DNA of 64,000 nt from Paraescarpia echinospica (GCA_020002185.1 CM034533.1:48396346-48460345); one strand, 5' to 3'; shown: positions 12,001 to 27,000, counted from the first letter of the stretch. Made by a program: numbers and translations. The notes: generated from the letters alone by a model not told the origin.

Positions 12001-15000
12001 TAGGACAGTATCCCAGGATTGTAAACTTAATTCATTTGATAGTGAAGCCAGTGTGTCTCCAGTTGTCATTCTATTATAGTGAACTTCTTTTAGGACTTTT
12101 CCATTTATGTAGTATTCACACATTGTAAACACTGGTAAATGATCACTAATATCATTGAATAAAATACCACAAGTAAGGTTGTGTTTCAATTAACTGGTCA
12201 GTATATTATCAATTAGTGTGGCTGAGCAGTCTGTTATTCTGGTAGTTTATCAATTAAAGGGTAAAGAACTATACATCAGATCAAGGAAGTTTTTGGTACT
12301 GCTATGATCCTCATGTTTTAACAAATCTATGTTAAACGAAATAAAAACAAGGCATTAGTTAAAATCCGTTTTCCATGTGTACACAAAGTTTAACATTGTA
12401 TGTAACATTCGAGAACATTAAAAAATAAAGAAAAATACATTTGTAGCATAAATTCGATTTTAAACCCGTCTGTGTAGTGATTCCCACGGAAAATAAAAAT
12501 TTTATGAGCTAGGCGATCACGTGGTATCGTAACATCACGTATGACCCACTCTCGCAGCAGGCCGACCCTTTCCATGCATTCATAGCATGTTTACAAGGAT
12601 AGCTTTTGGGTCGAAACGAGCGTCAGAATGAGTTATTGTGCAATATTCCGATGTAATACAAAGACTAGTCATCATAGAGGAACAAGCAGTTATCTTACGG
12701 TTCCACATGAATCCAATTTTATTCAAAACAATGAATGCAAATGAGCCTACAAGTTGACTAGGTATCGCCGAGCTTAAAATTGGGCTCGTTTTCAGAATAA
12801 TTATATCGAATGCAACCAACGGGAGATAATCTACACCAATAAACATACATAGCAAACATATATTGTATCCAGCTACAGAAAGTAACGTGGATAATCTCAT
12901 AATATCACTAGAATATCGATGTATGAAGGAGGAGTTGTACAATTTATCATAACACTTAAATCAGTCAGCGAATTTCTGTCAGTCCTGCTAGCTCAGTTGG
13001 TAAATGCGTTGGTTCCGTGGCATCTACTTTGCAATCGGGCGACGCTGGTTCAATCCTGACACCAAACCATTGATTTTCTTTACACTTTTTTTATGTTTTC
13101 ATGAAGTAACATACACCAAATCATTTTGTATACTATGATGCATTGTTTGTAAATATTTTTGTAGTAATTATTTATTCGCCACAAAAATGAAAATATGGTA
13201 ATTATATAGAACGATGTTTCTAAATGTTATTTATCCAGACAGATCACCATTTGTTTTCACATATATAATTACAATATATTACCATACAATATATATATGC
13301 AATTAATAAATTATATATCCATTACATTATATTTGTTTGGATAAATAAAATGTAGAAACATCGTTATAATTCCCATATTTTAATTTTTGTGGCGAATAAA
13401 TTACTACAATAATTAAAAAATTATTTACAAACAGTGCATCATAGTATAAAAATGATTTGGTTTATATTACTTCGTGAAAACATAAAAAAAGTGTAAAGAA
13501 AATCAATGGTTTGGTGTTGGGATTGAACCGGCGTCGCCCGATTGCAAAATAAATGCCACGGAACCAATGCGTTTACCAACTGAGCTAGCAGGACCGACAG
13601 AAATATGAATTCAAGCATTAGATGTTTTTATTCCCTTTAAGATCACCACACATAAATATTGTTTTCACTGATTTCGCATATATAAAATACTTTCAATGTT
13701 TTCACAAAATATATCTAGATTTGAACCTGGCCTTCTATATATACAATTGACAATAGCATTTTGTAGCCTTTTACAGATAATTCCATAGTAACACATTCAA
13801 AAATCTTTTCTACTACAAATGATTTTGTTTCAATCAGTTTGCATGTTAATTATTTATTTGTGTATATGGCTATACCACCACCCTTTCGGTCTTGTCTGGT
13901 CATGTGACGAGCATTGTAACTATCTATATTAAAGTTATTTATTAAGTCAATTTTTGCCCAGTTTTCAGATATAGCAATTATATTCTACACCTGCAAACAC
14001 AACGTACACCTAGATGCAAAGTACACCTACAGGCACAAAGTACACCTGTAGACACAAAGTACACCTAGATACAAAAATATATATACCTGCAGACACAAAG
14101 TACACCTGCAAACATAAAGTACACCTATAGACACAAAGTACACCTAGATGCAAAGTACACCTTCAAACACTTTTATTTCTATCAGTAACAATATTATCCC
14201 TCAATTCCTGGGGATTTAGGCACTATAGAAGTTTGTCTTTATTATTATTACATGTGGCATTCTGAATCAATCTCATGCGATATTTTCTTTTTATCATATG
14301 CTAGTTACATACTGCATTTCATGCGATACATGTTGTGATGTTGTGATAACGTACCTTGCGACACTTCATGCGATACATGCTGTTGATGGTAGCCATGTGC
14401 ACAAACTCCTTGAGGATGGAGGCATAGGGTGTTACCCCGATGCCGCCCCCGATCAGTATCGTCACCTCGTAGTTGTACCAGTCCTGGTGGCCCGACCCAA
14501 ACGGACCATCAATGTACAGCTGGCAGGAAAGTAATAACAGGTTAGATACAGGCATGCCTCCTTAATGAATATATAAAGATAGGTGAAAGACAAGAGGACA
14601 AGGAAACAGATATCTCATCCAGGCTGACTTACATAGTAAGTAGTAACTTGTGTGTTTGAGTCATGTTGACAACTTAACTCATTTACAGACATCTGAAGCT
14701 GTTTTAAGTTGCACAAGGGGGTCTATTCCCTGAAGTAAGGGGTTCACAAGTTTGGGGTAGGGATCAAAACTTTGGAGTAGGAGGATCCATACAGTATGGG
14801 GTATTTACCTTGGGGTAGGGGGCTGGTGTTTGAAAAAAGCTGACTACAAGTATCGGTAGTTGAATGAGACCTCATAAGACCATAACATTGTAACCACAAT
14901 ATATACAGACAGTCAGTTAATAAAGCGTTGCCAAGCGCTAGAAACAACTAGAAACTGTTTACCTTGGGGTAGGGGTTCCCGTCCTGGTTCTGAGGGTCGG

Positions 15001-18000
15001 CCAGTCTGCGGAGGTTCCAGGACCAGGGTCCACAGGCGAAGACGTAGACAGAGAGGGTGTTCTCGTGGGGCGCGGAGGTGAGGGTGAGAGAGTGATATTC
15101 TTCCTTGCCCAGGGCTGTGCAGGCCAGACGCACCCACTGACCCGACTTGTACTCAAAGTTGGCGGGCCGCTTGAACTCAATGAACGTGATATCTACAAAC
15201 ACAGACGAAAATGTTCATCAAATTGAGAGGATAAACTTGAATAATATGTTCTTCTTTTATAATTATTCACTTTGACCTATTCAATTACCATTTGAAGCCT
15301 TCTTCAGGAATTGAAATTCCACAATTCAGTTCCTGAATAAGGTTATAAAAGGTAGCTAAAATACATAAGCTAAGCTTAATAGTTGTGAAAAAGAATTTTT
15401 TATTTAAATAACATTTTCAATGTTCACATTACAAGGCAAGACATCTGTTGAGTCCTGGAAATCAGTAATTAATATTATATCTAATAATGATTGAAAACAA
15501 GACATCGTTCAGCCTCTGCATTGTAAATGGTCTTCCACAAATATTTATAAATCACCATAATTCCAATAGTGACCTCATCAATGGCCAGAGTTAATATCTG
15601 TTCAAGTAATAATAATAAACTTCTATGGAATCTGAGCTCAGAAGTGCAAAATACAAGAATCATTAGGCAAAATCGTGAACAGGGATGCCCTTAGCAAAAA
15701 AAACTATAGGAAATTTTCTATAGAAAACTACAGGATTTTTGCGCAGTTTTCTATAGAAAACTATAGGAAATTGTCTATAGAAAACTACAGGATTTTTGCG
15801 GTTTTCTATAGAAAACTATAGGAAATTTTCTATAGAAAACTACAGGATTTTTGCGGTTTTCTACAGAAAACTACAGGACATTTTCTATAGTTTTTTATAG
15901 AATATTCTATAGGAAATTTTGTATAGAAAACTATAGGAAATATCCTATAGTATTCTCTATGGAATATTTCCTATAAGAAATATCCTATAGGCTATTTCAT
16001 GTAGGATATATCCTACAGAATATATCCTGTAGAAAATATTCTGTATGACATACTCATTAACAGAGGTGCACGTTAATCTTCAAATATTTGTATTATATTA
16101 TATATTCAAATACATTAATTATACAGGCAATCTACAGTAATATCCAAGCATATTGAATGACCAAATAAAACAAATACAAAATAAAGTCTATTGAGCATAC
16201 ATGTACATAAATGCAAGCAATGATCAATTAACATCCATGTAGGAAAAAAATTAAACATGGTAATACTTGTTTTACTTACATAGGCATTGGAACCTGCCGG
16301 GGGGGCTTAGTCCCTAATATTTGTTGATTAGGAGCTTAGCTCCCCAACATTTAGGAAGGGGTGTGCAGTTTGTGGTGTATGGGGGCTGGAGATAGGATTA
16401 CCCCTAAATATTGCGGAATGGGGGTGCTTATTTAGGTTTTCAGAGTGCCTTAAGGTGTTTTTTTTAGCGAGCCTCAAGGGGGTGCAGATCGAGATGTCTG
16501 GAGAACCTCAAGGTGGGTTTTTTGGAACGCCCCCTTCCCTGTTCCAATGCCAGTGACTTGATATACACTGTACTCGGGTATACTACCATGGTATTTTGAA
16601 ACAGATACAACATGGTACAAACACCAAAGATTGCCAGTCAGTAAGTGACATCTCATGTCATTTTTGTACATAACATCGTCAAATTATGTTGATAAACAAC
16701 ATATCTCAATATAAAAAGATTTGCCATTATTTTTGCTATTGGCGGTTTTGTAAAAAGAATTCTGAAAAGTACCTTTAATACATATTTGTATTGAAATATA
16801 TACTTTTTCATTTTATCATATTTTAACCCTTCAAGATTATTTGTATTTAAATACATGTCAATGAAGTTGACCCATATCTGGTATACTACCACAGTATTTT
16901 GAAACAGGTGCAACATGGTATTCCATTTGATATTGACAAAGAGAGCAAGGAAAACGTGTGGTAGAAAGAGAAAACCGAAATCACTTGGCTTGACAGTGTC
17001 AAGAGGGTAGGGGTGAACAGTTTAACAAGATTTAACAAGATTGCCACCCAGAGAATTAACTCTAGGTGGCAGGTGGACAAGGAAGCCCTTTGGCTTATCG
17101 AGAGTCCGACCCTTTTATCTATGTGTATCCCGCCCGTCTGAGGTATGTGTCGATTTTATTTTTAAACATATTCACGCTACTAGCACCCACACAATCAGCA
17201 GGTAATCTGTTCCATTCATTTACAGTCCTTTGTGAAAATGAAAACTTTCTTATATCCAATCTGCTCTGCTCCTTTGCCAATGTAAGTTCATGTCCTCTAG
17301 TCCTTCTATCTTTCTTAACTGAGAAAAAAATATTTCTATCAATATTTTCATAACCCTTCAATATTTTAAACACTTCTATCTGATCTCCTCTCAATCTCCT
17401 GGTAAAGTTGATAGTGACTCTAAGCAAGATGGGTTGTTTCTCAACACTTCTAGAATGTTAGATTGGAAACTGTTGTTGGGTCATTCCGACTGAACATAAT
17501 TGGCATGGTTGAATGGTTTTCTTCCATTACTTGGAACGTGGCGTACCACACTGTATTTATACACTCACGCATTATTACCAGTGCATAACTATAGTATATA
17601 TAGGAAGGGTTTAAGGGTAAAATCCAATAAACGTCATGCGGCTCTGGTGACATATTTGCCTAGGCAAAATTGCAGAATTGAAATGTACAGTAGAACCTGT
17701 CTTGAGTGACCGCCACTTCAGCCTAGCAAAAGTGGTCTTTCAAGACGGGTGGTCGCCCATGACAGGTCAATAAACATTGAAAATATGGTTAATTTCAAGA
17801 GGAACCGAGAAAGCAGGTGGTTATCCAAGACAGGTTCTACTGTAAAAAAAATAGTTTGGGTCTAGATATCGGTCATTATGATTTTGTAGTATTGAGATAT
17901 TCAATATCATGTCAATTTTAAGATGATATTTACACCATTGCGCTTTGCCCTGAAACCTTACACATGTACCATATTTATTGGTCAAATAAATTGATTCCGA

Positions 18001-21000
18001 GTTCTGTATTGCAATATACATTATAATTGTACAGGGAATGTTATCATAATATTCAATAATTCAGAATGCATACACACAAACACTATACCACTTATATTGG
18101 TATCAGTGGTGTCAGAATGGACAAATCTTGCTTTTGGACATTGGTGATGACACCAACCTGAAATAAATGGAACTGAACACAATAAAAATACAATATGTGT
18201 GGCTTATATTATACATCATAAATCTAAAAAATGGAACATTTTGACAAATACTTATTATTCAGCAAAGTCCTATTACAATGTTGCACTGTGGTTTTATCTC
18301 ATAATATCCTCATCTACAGGCCCATCAGGTAGTAAGTCCACTACAGGATGGACTCAAATTAGCTCATTTGTCCCATGTGTGGGATCTTTTACTTCCTCTG
18401 GCAGATAACAGTTAGAAGGGACCAATGGCCTAGTGTATTTTCCAAGAGAACAAAATTTCCCAAGTTTTTTTAAACTGTGGCCGATAGTTGGATTCGAGTT
18501 CAGTCCCCTCGACTGGTGCTTTACCACTTGGCCACCAGTTCTCATTATCGGCAGCAGTCGGTACCCATATAATTTTTGAACAAGTAGGTCTAGTACTGTG
18601 ACAGTAATCTACCTTTATATATATCATTATTATCAGGATTAGTAACATTAACAAACAGACAACTAAATTGTTAATATTGTTATTATGAATCAAAATAAAT
18701 AGTTGTTTAAATCACTGGCATTGCCATTAGGCATTACATACATTAGTATAGACGTGATGTTTATATCTAAAAATGTTAATTATATACCTACAGGGTACAC
18801 TAGTCCCTAGCTGGCTATGGCCTATGCCATTGCTATGCCTATGGCTATGCCTTTGCATCACAAAAAAGGTAAAAAGTTTGAACTTGAAACACACACATAT
18901 CATCGATCACATATTTGCATTCTATTGTCATTTAATTTAGGGTATTTTTTAAGTCTGTGTTGCATTTTACTTGTTTTTATAATTCATTCACGTGGCCATG
19001 GCAATGCAGTTGGTTACTTGGTACGTACAACGAAATGAGCGACAATTGAAGCAAATCTACTCTAGTGGGTCGAGGCCACTTTACCATCTGGCTAAATGTA
19101 AAATAATTGATAAGAAAATAATGCTCGGTGTGTACCTCAAACAATAATTGACATACACAAACAATATGGAGTGACGGAATGATCAATTTGGTATAGAAAA
19201 CAAGGTAAAATCGTTGCATCGATGCAGGTTGGAATTGGCGGTTACGCAAACGACTGTCTGTTGATCTATAACTATTTCGTAATATTGTTAACAGTATTTT
19301 ACTCTGTGGATCAAATAGTTATAAAAACAACACACAGCAATCTTTGGCAACGTCCTACCGTTTGTCTCGTGGCATGAATGGCCGAAATGTCTTCATTATA
19401 ATGACTCTGCCCGCAATCTACCGACTTCGCGCTAGGTCGTCTGGCCTTCTTCTGTTTGAAATTGAACGTTACGCGCCGAAATGGCTCACGGGTAATAACA
19501 TTATGGGATGCGGTAGTGGCGCTGCCGGATTCATAACTATATGCTTAGCTAAATGTTTCGGTATAAAATAATACAATAGCATCGTTTTAGTTTACGACAT
19601 ATTGACATATATATATATTTATATGTAACATCCACCACATGTACATAAAAAAAAAATACATACATGTTTCTAAAACGGTGGTTAAAAGTTTCCACAGAAA
19701 CTAAAATAACATTTCTACAGAAAACTATAGATTATCTAAAAACTATAGAATTCTATAGAATATTCTATAGTTTTCTGTAGAAACCTATAAAAAAAACTAT
19801 AGGTTCTCTAAAATATATAGGATTGTTTAGAATATTCTAGTTTTCTATAAAATCGTACAAAAAACTATAGGTTCTCTAAAAACTATAGGATTGTATAGAA
19901 TATTCTAGTTTTCTGTAGAATCCTAAAAAAACTATAGGTTCTCAAAAAACTATAGGATTCTATAGAATATTCTATAATTTTCTATAAAATCCTACAAAAA
20001 ACTATAAGTTCTCTAAAAACTATAGGATTCTATAGAATATTCTATAATTTTCTAAAAAATCCTACAAAAAACTATAAGTTCTCTAAAAAATTATAGGATT
20101 CTATAGAATATTCTATAATTTTGTATAAAATCCTACAAAAAACTATAGATTCTCTAACAACTATAGGATTCTACAGAATATTCTGTAGTTTTCTCTAAAA
20201 TCCTACAGAAAAATATAGGTTCTCTAACAACTATAGGATTCTACAGAATATTTTGTAGTTTTCTCTAAAATCCTACAGAAAAATATAGGTTCTCTAAAAA
20301 CTATAGAATTATATAGAATATTCTATAATTTTCTACAGATTCCTACAAAAAACTATAGGTTCTTTAAAAACTATAGCATATTCTATAGAATTCTATAGAA
20401 TATTCTATAGAATTCTGTAGGAAATTAAGATTTCCATAGCCAATTTATAGTTTTCTAATACTATAGAAAAACTATAGAATACTATAGGAAATTTTTAGTT
20501 TTCTATAGAATTTTTGCTAAGGGTGAGCAAGGGTCATTATCAGAGCAAGGGACTGCTGAAGGTTAGGGTGGGAATGTGATTTAAAATAAATTTTGAGTTT
20601 TTTTTAACAAAATGTAGCTATAGTTGAGGTCAAATTGAGTAGGGGGCGCTGCTCTGCTGACAACCTTGTGTAGTCTCTGACAGTTTTACATGTTTATCAC
20701 TATACAAGAAGTGCAGTGACTTTATTTATGTGTGAGCCGCGTTGGGAAAACTCATTCTCAGGATGTTTCGTATGGTTACTGCAGACACAAAGTTAGTAAA
20801 TCGGTTCACAACTCGACTGCACCATGGTTCCATTTTAAATACCGTTTTATTGTAATAATATAAAAGGCCAATAATAATGTAAAGGATCAATAGGACAAAA
20901 AACCAGACAGCATGTTTTGTAAGTTAATCATTTGACAGTGTAACTGGTGCAAAGGACAACATTTTGAAAACTAAACATTGCTGTCCGGCAAAAGTGAGCG

Positions 21001-24000
21001 ATAATTATTGATATTGGCTAACAGTTTTTTAAGTTGAACGTGACAGGGCCAAAACTTGCTAAAATATGCTTTTAGTTTAAATTTACTTACCTTATGGTTG
21101 AATTCTTTACAAATTATATAATATTAAAAGTTACCTATTCAAAATAATTATGCTGTAATTGAACATTAGACGAAAGATAAATTTTGAAAGTAAACATTAT
21201 GCCCCGCCCCCTAGCGACCATTATTTATTCAAGATTTTGGGTGCAGCTACTGATGCAGCATGTTTGCCAAAGTAATTGTTTAAGACGACTATGCAGCAAC
21301 CGTACTACAAAATGACAATTTTATCAGGGATGTAACTTAAATGTTGTCCTGTAATTTTTCTAATCAACTCACATAGTTAATTACTTTAAAACAAATAACG
21401 TTCCATAGTTACACTGTAACTTGATACACTGTAACTGATAACTTCTATTGCGCCAAAATCCTTGGAAATCAAGCTCAGAGGTGCATCAAAACAAAAGGAT
21501 TGGTCAATCTCAAAATCCATAAGCAGTATTACAGTTGTCAATAGATGGGTCAAGGCGCTAGGGAGCTACGGTGGATAAGCAAGGTTGTAAAGATAAGTTT
21601 TTAAATGAAGACAGTATTTTGTAATATTTTTAACTGCCAAGACATCAGCTGTCAGTATAATACAAATTATATGATCAATAGCACAGAGTATGCAATTCAT
21701 TATAAATGTTTGTATTTATTTAGCTTTACTATACGTAGTAATATAATAAAACTAGTAGTAAAAACATTATCTTCATAACCACGTTTTTGGACCATCAGAA
21801 CCAAAGCTTTGTTGATGAACACAGTGATTAGAAGTAACACTTTTGCTCACCAGATGGCAGTTGCTCCATGCGGATGATGGTGAGTTCGCGTTTGCGTCGA
21901 CTGAGAGAGACGATCTTGTCGAGCGTGAATAAGATGGCGGGTCCAGCAAAGTAGTAGGAGAAGTTTGGCTCCTGGAGCAGTCTGACACAGCCGTGGAGCA
22001 GGGTGAGCACGTAGAGCAGGTAGAAGAGCTTGTGAGACACCCAGAAAGCATTGAAGATGTACGTCCGCACCAGCGGCTGCGCGAAGATGTACATCACGCA
22101 GATGACAGCGATCAGGAGGACCCCCGTCGCACCTACAACATGACACAGACGACAGCTACAACATGATACAGACGACAGCTACAACATGACAGCTACAACA
22201 TGATACAGACGACAGCTACAACATGACACAGATGACAGCTACAACATGACACAGATGACAGCTACAACACGACACAGACGACAGCTACAATACGACACAG
22301 ATGACAGCTACATGACACAGATGACAGCTACAACATGACATAGACGACTGCTAAAACATGACACAGAGGACATCTACAATATGACACAGACGACTGCTAT
22401 AACATGACACAGACGACAGCTACAACATGACAGACGACAGCTATAACATGACACAGACGTCAGCTACAACATGACACAGACGACAGCTATAAGCAGCACT
22501 CGCACCTGTAACATGGCATCAGACACCTGGGTTGTAGTAGTAGTATATATATATATATTGTTTTGTTCATACAATTATGCTACAACATTTCAACTATACA
22601 TACAAATATTTGTATTGCAACATGTACATTCAATTAAAACAATGTCTACACCGTTCATAAAACAGTGAGCAATGAGAGAAACTCGTCTGAGTAAAAAAGA
22701 AGTGCCACTCGCATTCTCTATATCTACAACCCATGTTTGTTTGATGACTATAAAGCACAGCAGGATTACGATTTAAATACAGTTTATACACACTTAATCA
22801 GAACCTGCAACAGAGCATTTTCCTTGACTTTCAGATTGAACAATTCATTATGTACAAAAAATTGACAAAATGTTGCCCACAAATACCACACTGAGAATCT
22901 AAACATGTCATTCTTTTGACCTAAGGAGTGCCCATTACAAGGTGCCCTAATAAAGACAGTGAAGTACACACCTTGTAGCGTGCCAAACAGCCAGTAGTGG
23001 AACTTGGGCAGGAACGTGGAGCTGAGAAACAACAGACAAGTCACTTGATGAAAACATTCACTACATTTAAACAACTGTAATCATAGGACTATTCAAATGA
23101 TTAAGGGGAGGCTCGGGTCGAAATTTACGGATTTTTGAAAATAAAATGAGTTTTGAGTTATTGACATTTCTATGTATAAAAATTACTCAACTTCCCATTC
23201 ATATACGTTATACTACCGAAATAAACCTGTTTATGTCACAAAACATGCATTTTGTGTGATGCCTATCATTGCTAAGTCTTTGTTTTTGTCAAACGAAGCA
23301 TGAATAATCGTACATTATGCAATTTTTCACGATTGATTGCATCGCCCAAAATACTGCCATTCCATCGTGGCGCATATCACGGGAAAGCCCTGTTTTCGCT
23401 CTGCATGAAGATATAAACTATTTTAAGATGGCACCGCTGCTGCCTGAATAATCCAGCTTATAAACGACTGCCTCTCTTGCCACTTCGGGGACAAAGGAAT
23501 GGGTAACTCTACAACGATTGGTCAGGCAGCATCACGTGATGACGGAATCCTCTGATTCCGTCAAGTCAAATGTTCTGATTGGTTGTAATACGTCCAACCT
23601 ATGACGTCAGCTTGTAATACCAGCTACATTCGATAGGATTGACATTTTATTCTCCGCGTTTCTTTACACTTACACTTACAGGTTAATGGGCTGATTTAGG
23701 CCATTGGCCTTTGTTGGTGCCCGTATCCCAGGCTATTCCAGTGTTTGTCGAGTCTGGCCTTAAACTGTGTGACGGTCTTGGCATCTACCACATATTGTGG
23801 GAGCTTGTTCCACTGCTCTAACTGAGAAGTAATTTTGTCTGACCAGCAGTCTTGTTCTTTGCTTGAAAAGCTTTCTCGTGTGTCCTCGTGTTGCTGTACT
23901 GTCTGTTTGGTAGAAAGTGAGTGAGTGGTTTCCGTGCTGCAAAGCGACGCAATATTGCGTAGCTGCAGCACGTGAAAGAAAGGCTACGCAAGTTGAATTT

Positions 24001-27000
24001 GTTGTTGAATATGTGACGACGACGTCTTCGGGTCCGACCACGATGACAGGCCAGGGCAGTGACTGTGTCAATAGCACCCAGAGTAAGGACAATTTCTGTG
24101 TTTTATATGTTCTCGATAACACTGACAGTGTAAATAATACAGATATATTCATGTTGTCTCCACAGTTACTCTTTGAACCCTGTATCAAGACATTATTTGA
24201 CGTTTGCCTATAATTTTATATTCGTGGTCTTGTTGTTGTTCAGCCGTCCAGGGGCTATACAGGCACGCCAGAACCAGTATAGTTGACATAAAATAATAGT
24301 GATTATTATATACATGCTCAGATTATGTTGTTTTAGGGATGACAGTTATACTTTGTATATTATTCTATGGAATTATGGTTTATATTAGTACAACTTGCCT
24401 GGGTATGTCCCTTTATGACATATAGTTACAATGTATATAATTCAGTACTAATAAAATAAACAAAAGGCGCAACATAAACTACAGTCAGACCTATAATACT
24501 GGGGAGGGGCTTTTATTGTTAGTAATACTTGTGTTCATGAAATACATTGGTATTGTGTACTTGTTTCTTAGCGTCAACTTGGCTGTCAGTGTCACCCAAT
24601 CCGTCTCAGACTGTCTGTGACTGAGCGGAAGTTTGGCTACACGGATCTTCTGAATGAGATGGGGGTCTCACACTTCCCGGATGCTGCGACTGAGTGGAAG
24701 TTTGGTTACACGGATCTTCTGGATGAGATGGGGGTCTCACACTTCCCGGATTAGGATGAAGGAGATACTTGTGCAGATCTGCCGACTGTACTTGTATGCT
24801 GCGCCATGTTGCTGTCGCGAACCTGCTGTGCGCTTCTTCTCTTCTTCAGTGAACTTTATTTAGGTTACAATTAACTTTATCTGAGCTCCAGTGAACTTTA
24901 TTTGAGCTTCAGTGAACTTTATCTGTGCTCCTGTGAACTTTATCTGTATAAATGTTGGAATGATGAGCTATTTTACAAATACGGTTTCCTGTTCTGTAAT
25001 GTTTTTGCTACATTGCTTTGTTTGACATATTACTATGCTGTTCAAATCACTTTGAACTATGCCATTTGATAGATTATACATTGAGTAACATGTGTACAAA
25101 GTTTCAATCACTTAGGTTGCTTTTCAGATGTTGAAAAGTGTGTACAAGTGTAACTAAACTTTGAAGGCGATTTTCTCAGAAACATGATTTCACTCACACC
25201 AGCTGTCTTCTTGTTTATTTATTTGAGTAACCGCTTGAAAGATTTGCTTGAAACTTGCTACAATGTATTTTGACAGTATGCCCCTGGTAACCAGCAAGCT
25301 ACTTTTTCAAAAGCAAGGCATGGTTTTTAATAAAATGAGTTGCTAGTAAATAAATGTCGGGAACAAATACATAATTTTTTTTTGAAAAATCATAAAAAAA
25401 CAGTTTTTTGAAAAATACAAAATGTAGCTTGCTGGTTACACTTAGGGTTATGCGGAGTAACTACACACCAAATTTCAGTAATTAAGTCCAGTAGTTACCA
25501 AGATATTTCAACGCATGCATTAAATCCAAGATGGCTGCCATACCGTGGGAAAATCCCCCCGTAACATTTTGAAAAAAAATTCCAGGACTTCCCGTTAGGT
25601 GGACTATCAATCTGTGAAAGTTTCAGCTCTGTAGAGTAAGTAACAATGAAGTTATAAAATAACATACGTTTAGACCCAAGCCTCCCCTTAACCATACTTT
25701 TTAAATTTTTATATTTTAAAACCGATATATATTTTAAAACGTATTTACATATATTTGATTTACTTAATTTTAATGCATAATTGTATTTATCAGTAAACAG
25801 GGTTTTACCCTGAAATAATTTTTTTTGTATTTGTATCAATGTGAGTGCGTGATTATTGTTGATTTAGCTGTGACGTGCTACACAGTGAGACTGTGATGTA
25901 CCTGAGGGAGACTTCTCTAAAGATACAGAGGAACTCTGCGGGCTGGGTGGACACTTCGTAGAAGATGAAGCAGTAACCAAACACGTGCAGGACTGCAATG
26001 AGACAAGAACAGTTTATTCGTCCATCAGCATATCATAAATATTGACAATGACAACATGATTTGTATAGAAATACCTAATTTTATTAAATTAATATAGAAA
26101 ATGTAAAAAGTAAAAAATAAATATGAAATTTATAAAATAATATATTTAGCGGTATACCAAAAATGATGTTTGTTATAGGACATGAGACCAACAAGACTGT
26201 TTGACATTGTGAGTTGTGACTTACACATGAAGAAGAAGGCATTGTATTGTGACTTACTCATAAAGAAGAAGGCAATGTAGGTGACAATATGAGTTGTGAC
26301 TTACACATGAAGAAGAAGGCAGTTTATTGAGACTTACACATGAAGAAGATGGCAGTCTATTGTGATTTACACATGAAGAAGAAGGCGGTGTATTGTGACT
26401 TACACATCAAGAAGGCATTGTAATGTGATTTACACATGAACAAGGCGGTGTCTTGTGACTTACACGTGAAGAAGGTGGTGTAGGTGACAATGTGAGTTGT
26501 GACTTACATATGAAGGAGAAGGTTTTGTACTGTGACTTTCACATGAAGAAGAAGGCAGTGTACTGTGACTTACACCCGAAGAAGGTGGTGTATTGTGACT
26601 TACACACGAAGAAGGTGGTGTAGGTGACAATGTTTGTTCTTACTTACACATGAAGAAAAAGGTGGTGTAGGTGACAATGTTAATTGTGACTTGCACATGA
26701 AGAAAGCTGTGTATTGTGACTTACACCTGAAAAAGGTGGTGTATTGTGACTTACACATGAAGAAGGTGGTGTATTGTGACTTAAGGCCAGACACGGCAGG
26801 TAGATGATTATTTTTTTATTTGTGCAAACAGTTCAACAATTTTTTCTGCCCAATGCATGAAATGGGTCTTACTGAGTAAAATATAATTGAACTTTTTTCA
26901 GCCAGACCCCCGTTTCCATGGTAACAAACAAAATGGCCACCATTTTGAGCAAATATTGGCAAATTTGGAAACACTGCCATTTTTTATTGAACCCATATAT

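Larger units (their letters stand above)
11280..13985 (-). pseudogene. Truncated LINE (endonuclease and RT pieces) inserted in duox intron 30
   Basis: Minus-strand pieces in element order: endonuclease start near 13985-13860 ([25 protein letters not shown]), endonuclease end at 12189-11920 (SDHLPVFTM) and pre-RT region at 11660-11337 ([29 protein letters not shown]). A foldback element interrupts it. Together with the neighbouring fragment it splits the exon 31 acceptor array. Confidence 0.82.
15688..20523. mobile_element. 4.8 kb TIR element with palindromic A/T sub-terminal arrays
   Basis: The ends CCCTTAGCAAAAA and TTTTTGCTAAGGG are inverted repeats. Just inside each end are tandem arrays of variants of CTATAGAAAACTATAGG (15700-16040 and 19710-20515). 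No transposase recognised inside; the interior holds a LINE fragment, a small MITE and a SINE. Non-autonomous or gutted DNA transposon; possible imperfect 9-base flanking duplication. Confidence 0.7.
23101..25691. mobile_element. 2.6 kb TTAA-flanked TIR element
   Basis: TTAA at both ends, then inverted repeats GGGGAGGCTCGGGTC (left) and its complement with one change (right, GACCCAAGCCTCCCC). The 4-base TTAA duplication suggests piggyBac or Kolobok type. No transposase seen; it contains a LINE tail at 23696-23990 and a short direct repeat at 24625-24755. Confidence 0.8.

Noticed and set aside
12984..13060. Functional tRNA gene
   Set aside because: A and B box-like motifs are present, but the acceptor stem does not pair and the sequence is one arm of a palindromic element.
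21847..22146. Alternative minus-strand frame through exon 28
   Set aside because: Out of frame with the conserved duox coding sequence; a shadow.
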